Positions 6,313-9,662 of a stretch of 9,662 nucleotides of DNA are shown here, piece after piece. The stretch is from the NCBI GenBank assembly GCA_938082955.1, contig CALKDE010000089.1:1-9662 (forward strand), in the 5' to 3' direction. The stretch's first letter is position 1. Every line of letters begins with the position of its first letter. Source of the stretch: an uncultured Pseudomonadales bacterium (lineage in GTDB: Bacteria; Pseudomonadota; Gammaproteobacteria; Pseudomonadales; Pseudohongiellaceae). The position numbers were made by a program, and so were the translations under genes. The notes under the pieces were generated by a model, which saw only the letters and a list, made by a program, of their open reading frames with translations, was not told where the DNA came from and searched no databases.

Positions 6313-6798
6313 GTGAATCATTTATCTAGTATTTTCAATCATTACGTTCAGCAATTTTGTGTTTTTGTTGCAATCAGTGTTCTCGGTATTGGCGCTGTTG
6401 CACAAACTTCTGCGGAGGAAGAAGGTGCCGTTGCTGCGGCAATGGCGGCGATGGATGCGTTCATGCTTGGCTTCAACGGGCGAGATCCAGAAGCATGGGC
6501 TGCTTCTCTAAATTATCCGCATGTTCGATTTGCCAGCGGCACGGTAACTGTCTGGGACAGTGCAGAAGACTTTTCGCAGACGCGAGCCTTTGAAACCCTG
6601 CCAAGGTCTGGGTGGGACCACTCCCATTGGCTGACGCGAGACGTGGTTTTGGTTTCATCGGAGAAAGTGCATATCGCCACAGTATTTCAGCGCTTTAATA
6701 GCGATAACGAAGTACTTGCGACTTATGAATCGTTATATATAGTCACGAAGATGGACGGTCACTGGGGCACTCAGGCTAGATCGAGTCTTGCCCCCTAA
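6313..6798 (+). CDS. Exported NTF2-like (SnoaL/DUF4440-type) protein
   Basis: This 161-residue protein starts at GTG 6313, with GGTGG four bases upstream as ribosome-binding site. Residues 12-30 form a hydrophobic signal segment ending AVAQ, so the product is probably periplasmic. The mature part begins with an Ala-rich helix (EEEGAVAAAMAAMDAF) and continues with FNGRDPEAWAASLNYPHVRFASG (54-76) and VTVWDSAEDF, the typical first half of small NTF2-like proteins. The second half has LYIVTKMDGHWGTQARSS, where an Asp/Gly-x-Trp turn precedes the last strand. No catalytic function can be assigned. It is the only intact gene in the decayed 5.7-7.3 kb zone. It resembles the NTF2-fold gene at 5140-5664 in fold class and export only; I see no close similarity, so it is not a recent duplicate. 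Confidence 0.8.
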   Translation: MNHLSSIFNHYVQQFCVFVAISVLGIGAVAQTSAEEEGAVAAAMAAMDAFMLGFNGRDPEAWAASLNYPHVRFASGTVTVWDSAEDFSQTRAFETLPRSGWDHSHWLTRDVVLVSSEKVHIATVFQRFNSDNEVLATYESLYIVTKMDGHWGTQARSSLAP

Positions 6799-7270
6799 AG
6801 CATCTGTGTAATTTCATTTCAATCACTACTAGGTGGAGCATCATTGCTACACTCTTATCTGCCAAGCCGCCTGAAGATTCCATTGGAATCCATAGAGCGC
6901 GTTCCTGGCAAGAGGCTGAACGAGTCTTGCGCGCTACGCCCATATACCAAGTGAGGTTGTGGGCCTACCAAGGGCTTGATTAAGAATGCCATCACTTCGT
7001 CAATGCTTCTGGAAAAAATTACTGCCTTTTTTGCCTGCTCCGTAGAAGGGCTGTATGCGGCCAGCGCGCGCGATACTAATCATTGTGAAGGTAGGAGCTC
7101 TTGATGCGTGTTAATTCATGGATGTAATTATTCAAAAAGTGATGAGTTGTTGAGGGCGGCGGATCATTGAGTGGCGCAGGCATACGTGAAGCGGTAAGTG
7201 AGAAATAGTGACATATACAATGACTGAAATTATCGTATCGTGCAGCCTGATTAGCATCTTAGACTTTCCG
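6799..7270. other. 472-base stretch with only doubtful reading frames
   Basis: No recognised gene. The best candidate starts at TTG 6844, seven bases after a strong ribosome-binding site AGGTGGA (6831-6837). It encodes 36 residues (LLHSYLPSRLKIPLESIERV...) to TGA at 6952-6954, and the same frame continues open for 49 more codons to TGA at 7102-7104. A second frame through 6834-6974 also reads protein-like (IGIHRARSWQEAERVLRAT...), so the region may be a decayed gene with shifts. I recognise no family for either. No clear terminator or promoter was found. Confidence 0.3.
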
Positions 7271-7999
7271 TCACCAAGGAATAGGCTCTCCCTGCCAATC
7301 TATAAATTCCGCGCCGCCATCCCTGTCTAAGCTTTCCATAATTTCAAGTAGTGAACTTGCAACAAACTTCGGCGTGAATAGCTTCCCTTTTGGAACATTG
7401 GTTTGAAAAGGCTTTGAGAGTTGTGTGTCTGTAGTGCCAGGGTGAAAGGCAATCAGCTTGACATTCGGTGCGCGGCGCCAGAATTCGATGCTAGCGGTTT
7501 TTATAAGCATATTCAGTGCCGACTTGGATGCTCGATAGGCATACCATCCACCAGAGCAATTATCTTCGATGCTGCCAACACGCGCGCTGAATACGGCAAC
7601 CGAGCAATCAATTTCACTTTTCAGTAGCGGGGCGAGATTTGCGAGCCAAAGCATCGGCACAATGGTATTAGCGTGAAAGATAGTCTGGAGCTTTTCTGTG
7701 TTGATGTCTTCGAGGCGTTTCTCTGGCGCTACCTGTGCTGAGTGGAGCAGGCCATTGCAAATAAAAACGTGAGAGAAATTTTTCTCTTGGGCGTGCAGGC
7801 TGATGCAGACTTGCTTTATCGCTACCTCCGAGTAATCGCAGCATATCCAACGCAGGCTCGAAGCAAATTTTGACTGTAAATCTGGATTTGTGTTTCTGCT
7901 TATCGCGGTAACGTGTTCGACCTTTCGATCACTTAGTAGTCGCTCGATAACACTCTGCGCAATGCTGCTATTGGCTCCTATTACAATTGCTGCTGTCAT
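7271..7999 (-). CDS. Short-chain dehydrogenase/reductase, C-factor-like
   Basis: This 242-residue cytoplasmic protein has the classical SDR layout. The nucleotide-binding loop is IGANSSIA (7-14), which keeps the first glycine of GxxxGxG but has Ser and Ala in place of the later glycines, a relaxed motif. CNG (81-83) stands for NNAG, N111 is the active-site asparagine, S138 lies in VFSARVGS, and the catalytic pair is Y155/K159 in YRASK. HPGTTDTQLS (186-195) is the usual PG-T segment. The end, GGAEFIDWQGEPIPW, is typical of the CsgA/C-factor-like SDR group. The substrate is unknown. It is followed, divergently and after a 366-base spacer, by a TIGR01777 gene; in many gammaproteobacteria such genes sit together near photolyase clusters. 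AGGAA lies 12 bases before ATG, slightly long spacing. Confidence 0.88.
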   Translation of the reverse strand: MTAAIVIGANSSIAQSVIERLLSDRKVEHVTAISRNTNPDLQSKFASSLRWICCDYSEVAIKQVCISLHAQEKNFSHVFICNGLLHSAQVAPEKRLEDINTEKLQTIFHANTIVPMLWLANLAPLLKSEIDCSVAVFSARVGSIEDNCSGGWYAYRASKSALNMLIKTASIEFWRRAPNVKLIAFHPGTTDTQLSKPFQTNVPKGKLFTPKFVASSLLEIMESLDRDGGAEFIDWQGEPIPW

Positions 8000-8197
8000 T
8001 ACGTTTTTGATTTCCTGTTTTATGAATTGTGCTTTTACTAGTTAGGTCGGGTTATTTAGATGCATAGAGAATACAGGTATACGCCAGTCGTCTGAATTTG
8101 GTTTTTTGGATAACCTTGCTGAACCGGCAGTAGCATGAATATCCAAGAATGGATTTCGCGCTTTGCGAACACACATGGAGAAAGTCCCTGTCCTTAA

Positions 8198-8213
8198 AAG
8201 ATCATGTGATCTT
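8198..8213. promoter_or_regulatory. Palindrome, candidate operator
   Basis: AAGATCA-TG-TGATCTT is a perfect 7-bp inverted repeat with a 2-base centre, flanked by TTA on the left and TAA on the right. It lies in the divergent spacer about 150 bases before the TIGR01777 start. A site for a dimeric regulator is plausible, but no regulator is encoded in the window. Confidence 0.3.
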
Positions 8214-8246
8214 GCTAAACAACGCTGGCGTATTAGTAGGCGTTGC

Positions 8247-8263
8247 GTACATAAGCTTTGTAC
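8247..8263. promoter_or_regulatory. Second palindrome in the same spacer
   Basis: GTACA and TGTAC arms (5 bp) flank a 7-base centre containing AAGCTT, itself palindromic. It lies 33 bases downstream of the first palindrome. The two do not share a sequence, so they are not two copies of one operator. Confidence 0.2.
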
Positions 8264-8365
8264 CCAAGAATCGGCTTAGATACTCGCTTCTTAGGCAGGT
8301 AATTAGCGGTAGACTAAGCCTTTCACGTCTAGCTGCATGCACCATGAATAGCAGGAAATAACGCC

Positions 8366-9274
8366 ATGTCACAAACCCAAAGCAATAACATACTGATCAC
8401 CGGCGCCTCAGGAATGATAGGTAGCGCACTGGTCGAGCATCTGTCGAAATGCGGCTTCACTGTCTATCTGTTAAGTCGCCATGCCACTGACGTGCCGTTC
8501 TACTTTGAGGCAGATCTGAGGCGAGTGCATTTGGATCCGTCAATCCCTCTATCGGCGGTTATAAATTTGGCAGGCCCCAGTATTGCTGACAAGCGCTGGA
8601 GCGAAGGTAGAAAACGCGAAATTCTCGATAGCAGGCAGCAATTAACGCATGCTTTAGCAACAGCGCTGGCCGAGTCAGATAACAAACCTCGTAGTTTCCT
8701 TTCGGCATCGGCGATTGGCTACTACGGCGCAACTGGCAAATCAGGCGCCAACGAAGAGAGCCCTCTTGGCAGCGATTTTTTGGCAGAAGTAGCGCAGGCT
8801 TGGGAAGAGGCAACGGCGCCCGCTGAGGCAGCAGGCATCAATACTATTCATCTTAGGTTCGGGATTGTGTTGAGTCCAGACGGCGGCGTGCTTAAGAAAT
8901 TACTGCTTCCGTTTAAGCTGGGCTTGGGCGGACCCATTGGGAACGGGCAACAGAGTATGAGTTGGATTAGCATTACGGACGTTATGCTTATTATCCACAA
9001 GCTGATAGTAGACAGCCCCGCATGTGGCCCGGTCAACCTTGTTGCTGCGCAGCCTATTAGCAATCTAGATTTTAGTGCACAGCTTGCACAAGTCTTGCGC
9101 CGGCCAGATTTTATGCCGTTGCCGGGTTTTCTGGTGAAGTTGCTTTTCGGCGAAATGGGGGAGGCGCTGCTACTTGGCAGTTCGGCAGTGACGTCGGATA
9201 AGTTAGCCAAGCTTGGTATTCAGTTGGAGTATCCGACCCTGCGTTCTGCGCTTACAGCGCTTCTCAATTCATGA
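8366..9274 (+). CDS. TIGR01777 family NAD-dependent epimerase-like protein (YfcH type)
   Basis: This 302-residue protein is an extended-SDR-fold member of the TIGR01777/YfcH family. It has the nucleotide-binding GASGMIG loop (13-19), the family block INLAGPSIADKRW (66-78), SASAIGYYG (113-121), RFGIVLSPDGGVLKK (164-178), and LGLGGPIGNGQQSMSWI (185-201). The C-terminal DUF1731 region (about 250-298) holds FMPLPGFLVKLLFGEMGEALL and a GSSAV...KL element. The fold is that of nucleotide-sugar epimerases, but the family's reaction is not established, and the usual YxxxK pair is not present as such. Start ATG 8366 has AGGAA eight bases upstream. Length is normal for the family. The nearest upstream gene is the divergent SDR; a small cupin gene converges from downstream. 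Confidence 0.92.
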   Translation: MSQTQSNNILITGASGMIGSALVEHLSKCGFTVYLLSRHATDVPFYFEADLRRVHLDPSIPLSAVINLAGPSIADKRWSEGRKREILDSRQQLTHALATALAESDNKPRSFLSASAIGYYGATGKSGANEESPLGSDFLAEVAQAWEEATAPAEAAGINTIHLRFGIVLSPDGGVLKKLLLPFKLGLGGPIGNGQQSMSWISITDVMLIIHKLIVDSPACGPVNLVAAQPISNLDFSAQLAQVLRRPDFMPLPGFLVKLLFGEMGEALLLGSSAVTSDKLAKLGIQLEYPTLRSALTALLNS

Positions 9275-9304
9275 TATTAACGCGTAGCTATTGAGAGGCT
9301 CATC

Positions 9305-9348
9305 GGTTCACGAGAGTGTTAAAAAAGCAGGCTAATTATCTGTGAACC
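9305..9348. other. Spaced inverted repeat between convergent genes
   Basis: GGTTCAC (9305-9311) and GTGAACC (9342-9348) are perfect 7-bp arms separated by 30 bases that include an A6 run. The right arm lies in the last codons of the cupin gene. It is in the right place for a convergent terminator, but the loop is long and no T tract follows the right arm on the plus strand. Confidence 0.2.
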
Positions 9349-9649
9349 AAAATTCAATCTCGCAGGTATCTTCTCGAAATTCGGCGCTGTGTTCTTGTTG
9401 AGCGGGAACGTGGTACCACTGGCCAGCAGAAATAGTTTCAGTCGCACCATCAATAGTTAGCCGCAGTTCCCCCTTGGTTATCACGCCAACATTGTCAGTA
9501 TCATGCTTGTGCGGTTCTATAACGGTACCGGCAGGATAAGTAGCAAATAGTACGTCACAATTCTCAGCGGACAGTTTTCTCGCATCGAATCGGCCGCTGA
9601 ACTTCGGGAGATTGCAGATTAGGTCAGGGTAGTAATCAGATAAGGGCAT
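9332..9649 (-). CDS. Small single-domain cupin protein
   Basis: This 105-residue protein is a single cupin barrel (Cupin_2 type). The first cupin motif is PAGTVIEPHKHDTDNVGVITKGE (39-61), with metal ligands H47 and H49 and the conserved G60-E61. The second is ISAGQWYHVPAQQEHSAE (73-90), with ligand H87. The spacing of about 37 residues between the histidines fits the family. No signal peptide is visible, so it is probably cytoplasmic. Small cupins of this kind serve as metal-dependent enzymes, isomerases or ligand sensors; nothing here identifies the substrate. A GGAA ribosome-binding site lies six bases before the ATG. It converges on the TIGR01777 gene and is not related in detail to the ChrR-type cupin pseudogene at 5984-6225. 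Confidence 0.85.
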   Translation of the reverse strand: MPLSDYYPDLICNLPKFSGRFDARKLSAENCDVLFATYPAGTVIEPHKHDTDNVGVITKGELRLTIDGATETISAGQWYHVPAQQEHSAEFREDTCEIEFWFTDN

Positions 9650-9662
9650 GAGAGTTTCCAGT

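Larger units (their letters stand above)
8000..8365. other. Divergent spacer between the SDR and TIGR01777 genes
   Basis: This 366-base spacer must contain the promoters of both divergent genes. I find no confident -35/-10 pair. It holds two palindromes at 8198-8213 and 8247-8263 (listed separately). A short ATG frame at 8135 encodes 20 residues, and a 70-codon frame at 8149-8361 has no ribosome-binding site or recognisable domain; I do not call either a gene. Confidence 0.4.

Noticed and set aside
5140..6798. The idea that the two exported NTF2-fold genes are a tandem duplication.
   Set aside because: They are on opposite strands, share only fold-level features, and their residues do not align closely.
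6952..6954. In-frame TGA considered as a selenocysteine codon.
   Set aside because: No recognisable selenoprotein family or SECIS-like stem was seen just downstream, and the surrounding region looks decayed.
8149..8361. A 70-codon plus-strand frame containing LLNNAGVL, which resembles the SDR NNAG motif, and an upstream FALCEHTWRK stretch vaguely like DUF2256.
   Set aside because: No ribosome-binding site, no glycine-rich nucleotide loop or YxxxK, and only isolated short matches; treated as chance in a divergent promoter region.
8848..9210. A 120-codon minus-strand frame within the TIGR01777 gene.
   Set aside because: It lies opposite strongly conserved family blocks and shows only composition-driven Ser/Pro-rich sequence.

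Overview
The window looks like ordinary chromosomal DNA of a gammaproteobacterium, probably environmental or marine; this is inferred from family content and roughly half GC, not from a marker gene. The gene families are mostly common housekeeping or accessory ones. I found no convincing new multi-gene defence or biosynthetic system, no CRISPR array, no tRNA or rRNA, and no intact mobile element.

Layout. Positions 1-63 hold the last 20 codons of a plus-strand gene whose tail resembles RadA. It converges on a minus-strand pair: a spinster-like MFS transporter (84-1439) and a secreted M20 metallopeptidase of the carboxypeptidase G2 type (1543-2892). Positions 2920-3235 hold two small overlapping minus-strand reading frames rich in membrane segments, possibly one small membrane-protein gene broken by a frameshift. 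From 3248 a translationally coupled ABC exporter operon of the YadG/YadH type runs on the plus strand (ATPase 3248-4186, permease 4183-4944). A T-rich, terminator-like region separates it from a convergent exported SnoaL/NTF2-fold protein (5140-5664), whose start codon abuts a long hairpin.

Positions 5665-7270 are a zone of decay. They hold the relic of an IS66-type transposase C-terminus (minus strand), a frameshifted and internally deleted ChrR-type cupin pseudogene (plus strand), one intact exported NTF2-like gene (6313-6798), and about 470 bases with only doubtful reading frames. After that come a C-factor-like short-chain dehydrogenase (7271-7999, minus), a 366-base spacer with two palindromes, a TIGR01777/YfcH-like epimerase-fold protein (8366-9274, plus), and a small single-domain cupin (9332-9649, minus).

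How they may work together. The MFS carrier and the M20 hydrolase share a strand and may pair substrate cleavage in the periplasm with transport. The ABC pair is a self-contained exporter. The SDR and TIGR01777 genes often occur near photolyase/MerR-type gene sets in gammaproteobacteria, but no photolyase is visible here. The most useful observations are the relics at 5698-6225, the hairpins sitting on two translation starts, and the frame-broken small membrane ORFs.
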